Counted from the stretch's first letter, positions 16,145 to 25,015 are shown. The stretch is DNA of 64,000 bases from Pseudosporangium ferrugineum (GCF_003002065.1 NZ_PVZG01000026.1:1-64000), one strand, 5' to 3'. The notes: a model not told the origin generated them from the sequence alone. Program-made: numbers and translations.

Positions 16145-16648
16145 GTGATGACCTCCAAGACTCCCCCCATGGCCACTCCGCGTATCGCCGCAGGTGCCCT
16201 CTTCTTCGACGATGACGGCCGCATCCTGCTCGTGAAGCCGAGCTACAAAGACGGCTGGGAGATACCCGGCGGGTATGTGGAGCCAGGCGAGTCGCCACGG
16301 GCAGCGTGCATCCGGGAGATCGAGGAAGAGATTGGGTTGTCAGTAGCGGTCGGTTCCCATCTCGTCGTTGATTGGGCACCGATCGACGCTGAAGGCGACA
16401 AAATTCTCTTCATTTTCGATGCAGGGGTGCCCACCGAGCGGGATCGCGCCGCCATAAGGTTTCGAGACGGCGAACTGACTGAGTGGAAGTTCGTACATCC
16501 AAGTGACCTTGATGGACTCATGCCGTTACGGCTCATCCGTCGCATCCACACAGCCATCGACGCTAGAAATCGCGGCGTGCCAGTCTACGCAGAGTACGGC
16601 TCTGCACCACACGAAAGCGAACAGCGGTATAAACTGGAGACTACGTGA
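16145..16648 (+). CDS. Nudix hydrolase domain protein (Pif-like position)
   Basis: A 167-residue protein with a complete Nudix box, GX5EX7REUXEEXGU, seen as GYVEPGESPRAACIREIEEE followed by IGL. It would hydrolyse a nucleoside diphosphate linked to another moiety. pSAM2 Pif, which blocks redundant transfer between donor cells, also carries a Nudix motif and sits in the same region, so an immunity role is possible but unproven here. The start may be GTG 16145 or ATG 16148. It is coupled to the XRE-TPR gene. Confidence 0.9.
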   Translation: MMTSKTPPMATPRIAAGALFFDDDGRILLVKPSYKDGWEIPGGYVEPGESPRAACIREIEEEIGLSVAVGSHLVVDWAPIDAEGDKILFIFDAGVPTERDRAAIRFRDGELTEWKFVHPSDLDGLMPLRLIRRIHTAIDARNRGVPVYAEYGSAPHESEQRYKLETT

Positions 16649-16861
16649 ACGGACCCGTACTGAATCTGAGTTTTGACCCGGGACGCAAGCCTGTTTCGGT
16701 ATGCACTCACCGTCAGCTGCAACCACCACAGGCCACCGCCCAGCCTCGGGTTGCACCAAACGATACACCCGCTGCAATGCGTCATGGTGACGACTTGGAA
16801 GTCGAAGCCAGTCTCACGAGTTCTGGAGCGAAACGGGGTGGCAGCCGTCGCCCTCCGGCGA

Positions 16862-17917
16862 TTAAATCCCGGAGATCATCCGGCGCAGATCCTGATTAGT
16901 CGGATAGTCATTCATCATCACCTGAACTAACGACTCAGCACTAATATCCAGACCTCCCCCGCCCTTTTGTAGCAAATTCGCGGCGTGCCACCATCGTGCC
17001 GCACCGGTTCCGGATGGGAGTAAACGAGAGGGATCACCTCCGGCTCGCTCCCACACAGACTCCTGCTGGGGGCCATCCGGGTAAAGCTCCGCCCCCATTG
17101 CGGCAAGGTCCTTGCGCGGGACGGTCATCCTTGAACTACTCCCAACCGGGGGATGACCCTCAATCGCCGTCAGACGAGCGAGCATCTCGAACACGAATGC
17201 GGCAGCGTTCGCAGCCGCCAGCGGTTGGGAGCCTTCCGCATCAACCACCGATTTATCATCGATAAGATCCGAGATACCTCGGACGGCGATCACGCGAGCG
17301 CGCTCATTAGACTGACCGCCACTTAGCGCCCCAAAGTCCTCCATGTCAACAGCTACCGCGTCGCCATACGTTTTCCGGATTAGCGACAGGGCTTCCGATC
17401 GACGGTCTGCAATTACCTTTTCGCCAACAACCACTGGAGCCACTAACGCAACGGGCGAGCGGCGCGCAGCGGACCAGGAACCAGCGGAACCGACGCCGCG
17501 CGACAGCCAGGATCCGTCGGCAGCGACTGCTCTCGCAAGTTGCACTAAAGCTTGGCTCACAGCCGCCTGATCGGGGCGGGGAAACAGCAAACCATCTTGT
17601 TTTCCAGCCTCAATCCAATAAACCTTGCTACCCGCAACTACATCGCCAATCTCGACATCCTTCAAACCTCCCGCAATTCCCATCATCACAATAGCGTACG
17701 GCCGGAAGAACTCCTCCGCTCGAGCACTCAACACGGCTGCAGGAACGTTCCCGGGGCCTGTCTCAATGACAGCAACAAACAAGCTGCCAAACCTCCCCAC
17801 ATCAGCGGAGAGACCACTTTCTGCCTCGACCTGAACGTCATGCAAGTGCTCCCGGACCGCGATGCGCTCCAGCTTAAGAGCGGTCACGACCAGAATGTCA
17901 AACTTCTTAGCAGTCAC
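16862..17917 (-). CDS. Nucleoside phosphorylase/nucleosidase-EAD1 fusion, putative conflict effector
   Basis: A 351-residue protein. Residues 1 to about 250 are a PNP/UDP-type phosphorylase domain close to MTA/SAH nucleosidases: FDILVVTALKLERIAVREHL (start strand), GIAGGLKDVEIGDVV (purine/phosphate loop), AVDMEDFGA (matches the VEMEA ribose motif) and RGISDLID (catalytic Asp region). Residues about 269-351 form a helical module with VWERAGGDPSRLL and NDYPTNQDLRR, the pattern of effector-associated domain 1 (EAD1). The same module ends the preceding gene, whose stop overlaps this ATG (ATGA). I infer that EAD1-EAD1 contact recruits this enzyme, which would cleave nucleosides or nucleotides when the system fires. 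The active-site motifs look intact. Last gene of a five-gene operon. Confidence 0.85.
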   Translation of the reverse strand: MTAKKFDILVVTALKLERIAVREHLHDVQVEAESGLSADVGRFGSLFVAVIETGPGNVPAAVLSARAEEFFRPYAIVMMGIAGGLKDVEIGDVVAGSKVYWIEAGKQDGLLFPRPDQAAVSQALVQLARAVAADGSWLSRGVGSAGSWSAARRSPVALVAPVVVGEKVIADRRSEALSLIRKTYGDAVAVDMEDFGALSGGQSNERARVIAVRGISDLIDDKSVVDAEGSQPLAAANAAAFVFEMLARLTAIEGHPPVGSSSRMTVPRKDLAAMGAELYPDGPQQESVWERAGGDPSRLLPSGTGAARWWHAANLLQKGGGGLDISAESLVQVMMNDYPTNQDLRRMISGI

Positions 17918-20361
17918 TTCTTCTTCCGCTTCCCAAGACTCGCCACAACCGCATGCAGGTCTCTATTCTTCGGATAATCGATTACCATCTCGTCGAGCAA
18001 ATCCTTCATTTTGGGTGCCCCACGCTGGCCTTGCATGACCGCATGGAGGGCCAAGCCCCACCGAAGCCGGCCGGTTCGAGCCTTCGGCAAATCCGCGTCA
18101 CGACCGCCTGCTCGCTCCCATAGCCCTCCGACAGTCGGCCCCTCCGCATAGAGGTCCACTGCGATGTCATGAACTGCGTCGCGGAAATCGTCAGCAGTAG
18201 TGAAATCATCAACGCCGTCGCTTATGCCCATGAGGCGCCGAAGGCGTTCAAGCGGATTGAATAGCTGCGCCACCCGCCCTGCGACAAGGCGAAGGTCTGA
18301 TCGAGTAGCAGCTAAGTCCACAACCGTCTCGGCAGCTCGCTTCCAGCGCCGATCCACGATCAGAATCGCTAGCCCAATTGCATCCTCCCGAGAAAAACGT
18401 CCACGACGGGCTACAAGGGCTGCGTGCTCGGGACGAGCGAACGGCAATTCCCGCAGAAGCGCGAGGGCCTGCGCAGCATCGTCGTGCGCCGTCGACCCAA
18501 TCACTTCTGGTGCCAATATAGCGCCCTGAAGCTGCGGTTCTGGTACAGGATCGCCTGGGCGGAAGCTGCGTGCAACAGCTGCCGCGGTAACAGCTTTGAA
18601 GCGGCGTTCAATATCGGGCGGCATTCGATTCCATAGTGCCGCCCTCTGAGGATGCTGAGAAATATCGGCTGCGTGCGTCCGCGACAGGGCGTCGAGCAAT
18701 ACTGGGTCGACTGCTTCGTCACTGGCAACCCGTGAGAGTAGCACTTCAGCCGCTGTGTCCAGGGGCGCAAGGTCCCAGGGATCTGCGCCGTGACGGACAG
18801 CCGATGCCCAAACGCAACGAAACGCGTCGTCCGCCGCATCACCGCCAGACAGAAGCGACGGCTCTCCAACGATCAATCTGCCAGCACGATCGACGAGTCC
18901 CGGATCAAGCAATTCCAAAGCGAGGTCAACCACCCCAGCGCTTCCTATGCGTCGGGCCAGAACGTCCTCCGCTGATGGCACGCGTATACTGATATCCATC
19001 TGTGCTGCCCAAGCTGTAACTGGCTCGGCAACGTCAACTGTCATTGCGTGGGTGAGCGGAAGCTTATGCTTGGCGGCAGCACTGGCGACCCATCCAGGAA
19101 CGACCGCCGCTTCATTGACCGCTCTAGCGACCTCAGTGTCCAGGGCTGCGCCGGAGCCAGCGTAATTAACGAGCCAAGAAAACGGAGCAGGACTGTGGGC
19201 ATAACTAAGTACGGCATCAATAGCGGTCGGAAGGGATGAACGGTCCACCGCCTCTCGCAGGCCGGCAGCTAGCGCGATTGTAACCTCATCGTCAGGGTTG
19301 GAAGCAATGTCGGTTGCCGCCTCGGCAAAGTCTGACCTACGGGACGGGTCTAGGATTGTGTCGATAGCCCACGACCTAAGAATATCCTTAAGCGAGATGG
19401 AAGAAACAAACGAGTTCCATGGAATACCTCGCAGACCGCGGATGTCGGGGAACCTAGCGGTAGGAGTGATATCAGCTAGGCGCGCCAAAGCAGTGCGTTT
19501 CGGTACCGCTCCCTTTCGGGGTGAGGGTTGGAGCAGGCCCAAAAGCTGCAGGAGGCTTCGCACCGACTCATGATCCAAAGACTGAACAGATTCTAGCAGT
19601 TCAGCCGCAATAGCAAGATAGCGCCAATGCGCCAGCCTGACGCCGCCGACTTCCAAGTTGTGGGCGAGGCCACTTGCACGACCCCCGTCGTCGCCGAAAA
19701 ATGCATCGCGCGCCAGATCCACCATGACAGGGCTGGCGACACCGACAGTTCTCCAGTCGCTCCATCGAGAACGTGCTCGGTCCGGAATCTTTACCACAAC
19801 GATCGAATCGTTGTTGATCGGTACTGGTATCGCCTCCGGGTGAAATGCTGCCCCGAAAACCATACGGATACGGTCGCCGACCGAGGCGTGCCTCCACAAG
19901 CAGCCGATCGCATCTCCAAGGCCAACGCCCAGCCAAGCAGCCCGGCCCTCAACGAGAACGGCCGAACCCAGAGCGGATGCACCTGCCGGATGTGTGTGCC
20001 GCGCAGCAAACGGGATTGCGCTTAGCGGTCGAGTAAGGTCAATGTCTGCGTCATTCAGTTGTGCGAACAACGCCAAAAGATCGATGTTGGCAAGCAACTC
20101 CACGGGAATAATCGCGGCGGTCGTCGCGACCATCCCCGGTCGAGACGCCGTCTCATCTGGCTGTGTAACTTGCACAATGTACATATTATCGAGGCGGTAC
20201 CCCGCCACGAATCCATCGACGACAGCATCTGAGCTTTGCGGCGGGGCGTCAGTATGCCAAATAATTCGGCCGGCTAGATCGTCAGGAGCACCGGTATGAG
20301 AAAGCAAAGTATGGGCTCCACCACGATTGCCGAACCTCGCTAAATGAATAGCTGCATTCAT
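17914..20361 (-). CDS. GAP1-like GTPase-associated protein with C-terminal EAD1
   Basis: An 815-residue protein, mostly unfamiliar apart from its architecture. The N-terminal part (MNAAIHLARFGNRGGAHTLL, then a beta-rich region with YRLDNMYIVQVTQPDETASR) fits the GAP1-N type domain; a long helical middle and C-terminal region would be GAP1-M and GAP1-C. The last 90 residues contain LWERAGGRDADLPKA and IDYPKNRDLHAVV, clearly the same module as in the next gene (EAD1). No protease, nuclease or NTPase motif is visible, so it is probably an adaptor linking the GTPases to the effector. ATG 20361 overlaps the upstream stop (ATGA). Names follow the published conflict-system families by memory. Confidence 0.78.
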   Translation of the reverse strand: MNAAIHLARFGNRGGAHTLLSHTGAPDDLAGRIIWHTDAPPQSSDAVVDGFVAGYRLDNMYIVQVTQPDETASRPGMVATTAAIIPVELLANIDLLALFAQLNDADIDLTRPLSAIPFAARHTHPAGASALGSAVLVEGRAAWLGVGLGDAIGCLWRHASVGDRIRMVFGAAFHPEAIPVPINNDSIVVVKIPDRARSRWSDWRTVGVASPVMVDLARDAFFGDDGGRASGLAHNLEVGGVRLAHWRYLAIAAELLESVQSLDHESVRSLLQLLGLLQPSPRKGAVPKRTALARLADITPTARFPDIRGLRGIPWNSFVSSISLKDILRSWAIDTILDPSRRSDFAEAATDIASNPDDEVTIALAAGLREAVDRSSLPTAIDAVLSYAHSPAPFSWLVNYAGSGAALDTEVARAVNEAAVVPGWVASAAAKHKLPLTHAMTVDVAEPVTAWAAQMDISIRVPSAEDVLARRIGSAGVVDLALELLDPGLVDRAGRLIVGEPSLLSGGDAADDAFRCVWASAVRHGADPWDLAPLDTAAEVLLSRVASDEAVDPVLLDALSRTHAADISQHPQRAALWNRMPPDIERRFKAVTAAAVARSFRPGDPVPEPQLQGAILAPEVIGSTAHDDAAQALALLRELPFARPEHAALVARRGRFSREDAIGLAILIVDRRWKRAAETVVDLAATRSDLRLVAGRVAQLFNPLERLRRLMGISDGVDDFTTADDFRDAVHDIAVDLYAEGPTVGGLWERAGGRDADLPKARTGRLRWGLALHAVMQGQRGAPKMKDLLDEMVIDYPKNRDLHAVVASLGKRKKK

Positions 20362-21203
20362 CGCGAGTGAACCAAGAGAGTCAGATCGGGATTCCTCTCT
20401 CCACCAGCCGTGACTACCCACCCCATCTGTTGTGGCCCCGCATCGAGGTAGTCATCCGCCGGCGCGTTTTCATCGAGCGGCTTTCCCTGTGCCGAGAGGC
20501 CGGCAACTTCGAAGGACCCACCCCAGGTTGAGGAGCAGAAGGAGTGGAGGAGAGAAAGGCGTCGACGCGCGACATCGGAAGGTCGAGTTTCGGGGGACTC
20601 ACCAAGCTCGTCCCAACACGACAGCACAAGGGTCAATCTCGGAGGAGGTGGCGGTGGATCGCTGTCCACACGGCGAGTGTGAAGCAGCGCCTGCAACAGT
20701 TCTACGGCCCACATGTCGACAGGCAATTCATATGGATCGTCCTCTTCGGACTCGAAAGACGCCTGCGCTAACTCACCGATAGGGCGGACCAACAAGTCCG
20801 GCAGATCCGGGTACCGACTAAGGCGGATCATGAGTAACCATTGATCACTGGAAGACGCTTCACTCCGCCATCGATCCGGTACGCGGCGGTCGTGAACGAG
20901 GCTGCGAAGATCCTCGCCGGCGTAGTCGGGAACCGAGACGTCTACCAGCCGGCCGTCAAGATCTACTGCGGCTAAGCTCAGAGAAGTGTCTGTGCCATGA
21001 GGGGTATGCCCTACGGCTAAGCCCTGTTGGAGACGTTTGTAGCCTTCTTCGATCGCGCTTAGAGAAGCAGAAACTGTCCGAGCACGAAGCTCTCCTTTGC
21101 CCGCGCTCACACGTCCATGAAGCTGAACAAGAAAGGTCGTTTTTCCTGCGGCAGCGCTACCTAGGACCAAGACACGGCGCGATTCTCGTCCGAGTTCCAT
21201 CAC
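20358..21203 (-). CDS. P-loop GTPase 1 of the conflict system (DO-GTPase1-like)
   Basis: A 281-residue protein with Walker A GSAAAGKT at residues 15-22, an extended DxxG region SVPDYAGEDLRSLVHDRRV, and VLSCWDEL where a base-recognition G4 motif (N/TKxD) would be expected, in divergent form. A run of prolines (PPPPPP) precedes it. It is unlike cellular Ras-type GTPases and matches the description of the paired GTPases in GTPase-centred conflict systems. The GTG start at 21203 overlaps the upstream stop (GTGA); ATG 21200 is an alternative. It probably forms a pair with the neighbouring GTPase and acts as a nucleotide-dependent threshold switch. Confidence 0.78.
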   Translation of the reverse strand: MMELGRESRRVLVLGSAAAGKTTFLVQLHGRVSAGKGELRARTVSASLSAIEEGYKRLQQGLAVGHTPHGTDTSLSLAAVDLDGRLVDVSVPDYAGEDLRSLVHDRRVPDRWRSEASSSDQWLLMIRLSRYPDLPDLLVRPIGELAQASFESEEDDPYELPVDMWAVELLQALLHTRRVDSDPPPPPPRLTLVLSCWDELGESPETRPSDVARRRLSLLHSFCSSTWGGSFEVAGLSAQGKPLDENAPADDYLDAGPQQMGWVVTAGGERNPDLTLLVHSR

Positions 21204-22150
21204 GGCTTCTCCCTATCGAACCGAAACGCCAGGAACGGATCGTCGGACTTCGTACGGTCGTATGCGAGAGAAGCTTTCTTGGGTGCCAGAGCTGCGAGAA
21301 CGCCCTGGTCGACGGGAGAGGTTAGTGGCTGGGATGAAGCGTTGTGCACTGATACACGAATGGTTGGTCGGCCAAACAGACGCATGTTTAAGTCGTTGAG
21401 GAAAGTTTGGATCAGATCGGGTACTGCATTGTCTACCTTGGTCTGGACAGGAATCACGGGACGGCCATTCGCGGCCGCCTTGAGGCGGTGTGCGAGAGTT
21501 TCGTAGTTACCTCGGGCGATACCGCGATCAGGACCTGACAGAGCTGCACTGTCGGCAAGAATGACGAACGCATCCGCCGCATCGGCTATCCACTGCACCC
21601 CGGGCGCATCTCCCGCGTCGTATGCCCATTCCGAGTACCATTCCCCTGGCACATCTGTGTATAGGATTTGCCTTGTATTGTCGAGTCCCATGTTTAGGGC
21701 CATATGCAGCAGTGCTGGCGTGCGATTGTCAGGTGCCGTCGTGTGCGGCGGGAATCCCCGACCGTGAGGAACCCATTGCAGGTGGCGGCCGATTTGATGC
21801 CAACCGATCAATGTATACGAACCCGCGAAGCGGCTTCCGAACTCCCCCGTGCCGCGCCTGGCCGCCAGCCAATGTGCGGCGAGTAGCGTGGTTTTGCCTG
21901 CGTTCGGCGCGCCAACTATCGCCACGAAGTGAGAGCGCCCAATCGCGGCAACCGCGGAAAGGTCTGCCAGGCCGAGCGCCAAACCCGACCATGGCAAGGG
22001 TCTACCTTCCGTTGAACCGATGTTACTTGCCACGGGATTATCAGCGACGAAGTTGGGACAAGGTACCTGCCCCAATACGCACGCCGTATCGGGCGCGAAG
22101 CATGTAGTACGCGAACACTCTCCGCGCACAGCTAAGACGGGGGACATCAT
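21200..22150 (-). CDS. P-loop GTPase 2 of the conflict system (DO-GTPase2-like)
   Basis: A 316-residue protein. Walker A is GAPNAGKT at residues 80-87, the switch/Walker B region is LYTDVPGEWYSEW, and a proper G4 motif is present (VIPVQTKVDN, TKxD). The N-terminal 35 residues carry four cysteines (12, 17, 24, 31; CSRTTC and CVLGQVPC), which may bind zinc. The Trp-rich switch and N-terminal cysteines are not typical of translation or Era-like GTPases. It starts inside the stop of the GASH-like gene (ATGA). Inferred role: invasion-responsive switch working with GTPase 1. Confidence 0.8.
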   Translation of the reverse strand: MMSPVLAVRGECSRTTCFAPDTACVLGQVPCPNFVADNPVASNIGSTEGRPLPWSGLALGLADLSAVAAIGRSHFVAIVGAPNAGKTTLLAAHWLAARRGTGEFGSRFAGSYTLIGWHQIGRHLQWVPHGRGFPPHTTAPDNRTPALLHMALNMGLDNTRQILYTDVPGEWYSEWAYDAGDAPGVQWIADAADAFVILADSAALSGPDRGIARGNYETLAHRLKAAANGRPVIPVQTKVDNAVPDLIQTFLNDLNMRLFGRPTIRVSVHNASSQPLTSPVDQGVLAALAPKKASLAYDRTKSDDPFLAFRFDREKP

Positions 22151-23337
22151 TCAGAGTCACCGAGCTGTTCAGGGGGTGATGTGTCGGCAAGACGACGCGC
22201 TTGTAGATCGCGGAAGATAAGTACCGCCGCTCGACTAGCGGAAAGGGCTTGCCCAGGCGGCACCAGCGGCGTATCTACCGCCGATGAGATCGCGTCAATG
22301 AACCCTAGCGGTGTAGGTTCAGGCGAACCTACGAGTTGGGACGCTTGTTCTGCTTCAGCAAGTGCAGCGACATTCAGCTCTGCTCGCTTCGTAACATCCT
22401 GCGTTAGGTCTGCAAGAAGATGCTCCACGGCTAGGGGAGCGATCGCCGGTACGATGCTATGAAGATCAACGGCAGCGGCGATAGCCGCATCGGCCACTGA
22501 GAGGTCCCCGTACGCACGTGACAACCGAGCGCTGAAGGCGGTCTGTCGCCACCAGAGCAATTCACTGCGAAGCAAAACCGCATTCACTCGCTGATCGTGG
22601 ACGCCGATTACCTCACGAAGCCGCCCGCCAAGCAGAGATACAAATTCCCTTAGCTGGGCGACGGAACGTTTATACGCTTCAGCTGACAGGATCTCCGACA
22701 CGCCCACCAACTGATCGACGTGACTAGCATAGTCCGCTTGCAGGCTCTGGGCAAAGTTGTTGTAGTTCCCATTTTCTTGGAGCTGCTGGGAACGGTCCCT
22801 GAGGGGTGTCTTGATAGCTATTTTTTCGAGGTCAACCTTCGCAACCGTCGGCATTCGCAATCGGGCTGCGGCTGGCGAAGGCTGCCACAGAGTCGCCACA
22901 GCTGGACTGACTGCGTCATCCCATTCCGCTGCCAATTCTGCGATAGGTTCCGCCCACCTACCCACAGGTAAGCACTCGACCGCGCTGCGCAATGAATACC
23001 ACGCTGCTTGTTGGAGTGCATCATCACTCGCAGCCGCCCGTGCTACTGCTGCTAGAACCAGTGCACGAAGAATCTCCGTGGGTCGCTCCGGGAAGGCGTT
23101 ACGAAATGTCACCCACTCATCAAGCAGAACCTTCTCAGCAGTCGCAAGTGGCGTCGCGGCAGCCGGCGTTGACGCGTCGAGCGCTGCGATGACTGCGTGC
23201 GGAATCAAGCCGCGCGACTTGCCCGCAAGCTCAATGGATAAGGCTTGTTCGGCCGCTCGGATGCGCTGAACGCGATCTTCATCATCGCCTAGTTCGGTAA
23301 GCAAGCTGGAGCGGAGGAGCGCTCCGATCACGTCCAT
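22147..23337 (-). CDS. GASH-like helical protein, first gene of the conflict operon
   Basis: A 396-residue, almost entirely helical and alanine-rich protein without catalytic motifs or transmembrane segments. Segments such as VLLDEWVTFRNAFPERPTEI and AVECLPVGRWAEPIAELAAE are distinctive. The pattern, and its place in front of two P-loop GTPases and a GAP1-like gene, suggest the GTPase-associated system helical domain (GASH). Start ATG 23337 is chosen for GAGGAAG 6 nt upstream; an in-frame start at 23370 lacks this. It could act as a scaffold or sensor. Family call is from architecture and context. Confidence 0.7.
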   Translation of the reverse strand: MDVIGALLRSSLLTELGDDEDRVQRIRAAEQALSIELAGKSRGLIPHAVIAALDASTPAAATPLATAEKVLLDEWVTFRNAFPERPTEILRALVLAAVARAAASDDALQQAAWYSLRSAVECLPVGRWAEPIAELAAEWDDAVSPAVATLWQPSPAAARLRMPTVAKVDLEKIAIKTPLRDRSQQLQENGNYNNFAQSLQADYASHVDQLVGVSEILSAEAYKRSVAQLREFVSLLGGRLREVIGVHDQRVNAVLLRSELLWWRQTAFSARLSRAYGDLSVADAAIAAAVDLHSIVPAIAPLAVEHLLADLTQDVTKRAELNVAALAEAEQASQLVGSPEPTPLGFIDAISSAVDTPLVPPGQALSASRAAVLIFRDLQARRLADTSPPEQLGDSE

Positions 23338-23539
23338 GGCAACTTCCTCGCTGTTCGTCCCTTGCACCACGACTGAGTGGAGCTCGTGGAGACTACCAGC
23401 GCGTCCTGCGCGATGGTGTCATACACTCCTGAGCAACTGCACGGCGGACGAACGTCCTGAGTGTGCCTCGTCGACCGGCTCATGGGCTCAGACGCAACGA
23501 CGCTTCTACGTGATCCACACGACTACGCCAGCGTCTGCA

Positions 23540-24043
23540 TCATGTGGACTTGTAGATCCGGTACAGCCATCGCACCGACGCACAGTACCCCGCGAAGAGG
23601 CCAGCTGCCGATACTTTGTAGGCAGTCGCCAGGCTCGACTGCGTGATGATTACGAGCCCTGCCGCCGACGGGCCAACAAAGAGGACGAAGGCGGCCACAA
23701 TACGCGCAATTGAACGACGCCTAGCGTTCTTTCCGACACCGTGACTATGCTCCCATGCACTTGCAATGGATGGAGGTAGGCTCCCGCGCAGGAAGTTCCT
23801 AATGGCGCCGATTCTGTGATCGTTAGATGCGTAAGCATGAAGGGCGACGAAACCGACTGCAGGTACTGCCGGGATGAACCATAGATTCTTGGTCGTGACC
23901 ACCCCGAGGAACAGTGCGGCCACCGAGCCAATATAGGTTAGAACGTAGTTGTCCCTCAGCGCTATCCTCGCTGTTTGCTCCGCCTTCAACGCAGAGTACG
24001 ATGCAGTTGATAGGGCATCGGCGACAGACGCCTTAGGATCCAC
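23540..24043 (-). CDS. Four-TM membrane protein beside the conflict operon
   Basis: A 167-residue protein from GTG 24043. A cytosolic helix (SYSALKAEQTARIALRDNYV) leads into two hydrophobic stretches (LTYIGSVAALFLGVVTT and FIPAVPAVGFVALHA). After a basic loop (KNARRRSIAR) come two more (IVAAFVLFVGPSAAGLVII and VSAAGLFAGYCASVRWLY). It lies 203 bp upstream of the GASH-like gene on the same strand. Its position suggests a membrane partner or a second effector; nothing in the sequence proves that. The short-helix-plus-TM layout recalls small membrane proteins near bacterial conflict genes. Confidence 0.7.
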   Translation of the reverse strand: MDPKASVADALSTASYSALKAEQTARIALRDNYVLTYIGSVAALFLGVVTTKNLWFIPAVPAVGFVALHAYASNDHRIGAIRNFLRGSLPPSIASAWEHSHGVGKNARRRSIARIVAAFVLFVGPSAAGLVIITQSSLATAYKVSAAGLFAGYCASVRWLYRIYKST

Positions 24044-24439
24044 GATTCCACCGCTTCCAAGACTTGATTTATCCTATAGCAATCTAACGCAGCTCTGCCA
24101 TCCATAGGAAGTGCTGTCGGGTATCTCGGCGTACTATTTGCAGTACCGTCTCCTTCATGGTTAGCAGTGACGACGTACAGAGTTGGCATGGGATAGCGTC
24201 CTTGGTGGTCGCACTCCTATGACGGCTACGGTACTACCCTGCCGCTTGGCGAAGCCGATTCTTCACTGATTGCCGGTCGCATCTCATTCAGCCAGGATCG
24301 CTTCAGCCAGATCACTGCCGATTTGTTCTCTTCTGGATCAAGGCGCCGCGCAAGCGCGACGCGGGGCACTCGTGGGCACCCTGCGGGCGGCCTCCGGCCG
24401 TCCTCGCGCGCCCACGGCGCCTACGCCTACCGTTGAGCG
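24044..24439. other. Intergenic region between divergent cargo genes
   Basis: About 400 bp with no convincing gene. It should hold the promoters for the four-TM gene (leftward) and the GNAT-like gene (rightward). A 67-residue minus-strand frame at 23986-24189 is discussed as rejected. A GC-rich patch at about 24340-24420 could be a remnant or terminator. No clear -35/-10 pair recognised. Confidence 0.4.
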
Positions 24440-24859
24440 GTGGTCATCGATGACGATCTGGGTTCTGCAGGTCTCCGACTGGTTCACTTTGGCTACTCCC
24501 CCGACAGCGGTTCCCAGCAGCTCCTACTCCTCGACGGCAGCTACAAGGTCGGCTGGCTCAACTACGACATCTGCGCTGCATGCCGACGAGGGCACGTCTG
24601 GAAGCTGACGATCGACGACGAGCATCAGCACCAAGGCGTGGGATCTCACATGCTCGACGTCGTCAGGCAGCGGACACCCGGACTCCGATGGACTACCAGC
24701 GGCCAACGCAAGGAGGCTGTGGAGTTCTGGGCGAAGGTGGGCGCCCGCACTGGTCTCGGCTACCAAGCGGAGAAGCCGTGCCCCTGCCTGCAGAACGAGA
24801 CGAGGCCATGGCGCCGGCGGTTCGAGGCCTGGAGGCATAGGCAGGTCACCGGTCGGTAG
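24440..24859 (+). CDS. GNAT-like acetyltransferase
   Basis: A 139-residue protein with the GNAT acetyl-CoA motif: a beta strand VWKLTIDDEH followed by QHQGVGSHMLDVVRQR (Q/R-x-x-G-x-G/A). The motif B region EAVEFWAKVGARTG follows. The first 40 residues are shorter than usual for the family, and the Cys pair in ICAACRRGH is atypical. GTG 24440 has a weak ribosome site, so the start is uncertain. It diverges from the four-TM gene; involvement in the conflict system is only possible by position. Confidence 0.7.
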   Translation: MVIDDDLGSAGLRLVHFGYSPDSGSQQLLLLDGSYKVGWLNYDICAACRRGHVWKLTIDDEHQHQGVGSHMLDVVRQRTPGLRWTTSGQRKEAVEFWAKVGARTGLGYQAEKPCPCLQNETRPWRRRFEAWRHRQVTGR

Positions 24860-25015
24860 CGGCCGTGACGATCGCCGAGGGTGTCCCTGTCCGGAGATCG
24901 GCACGGCGATCGCTGCCGCGCCGCTCCGCAGCTTGCCACCGAGTGACGTAGTTCCGCTTCTAGAGTCAGCCCAGCGCTGCCGTAAGGCGTCGTCGAGAGA
25001 CTCACACCGGTGGCT

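Noticed and set aside
16645..16899. GTG-started plus-strand frame coupled to the Nudix stop (GTGA)
   Set aside because: The 84-residue sequence is low in structure and runs into the 3' end of the effector gene on the other strand. The overlap is likely chance.
23986..24189. 67-codon minus-strand frame overlapping the start of the four-TM gene
   Set aside because: It overlaps the better-supported gene by 58 bp, has no ribosome site and no recognisable features. It could still be a real small cargo gene, but the evidence is too thin.
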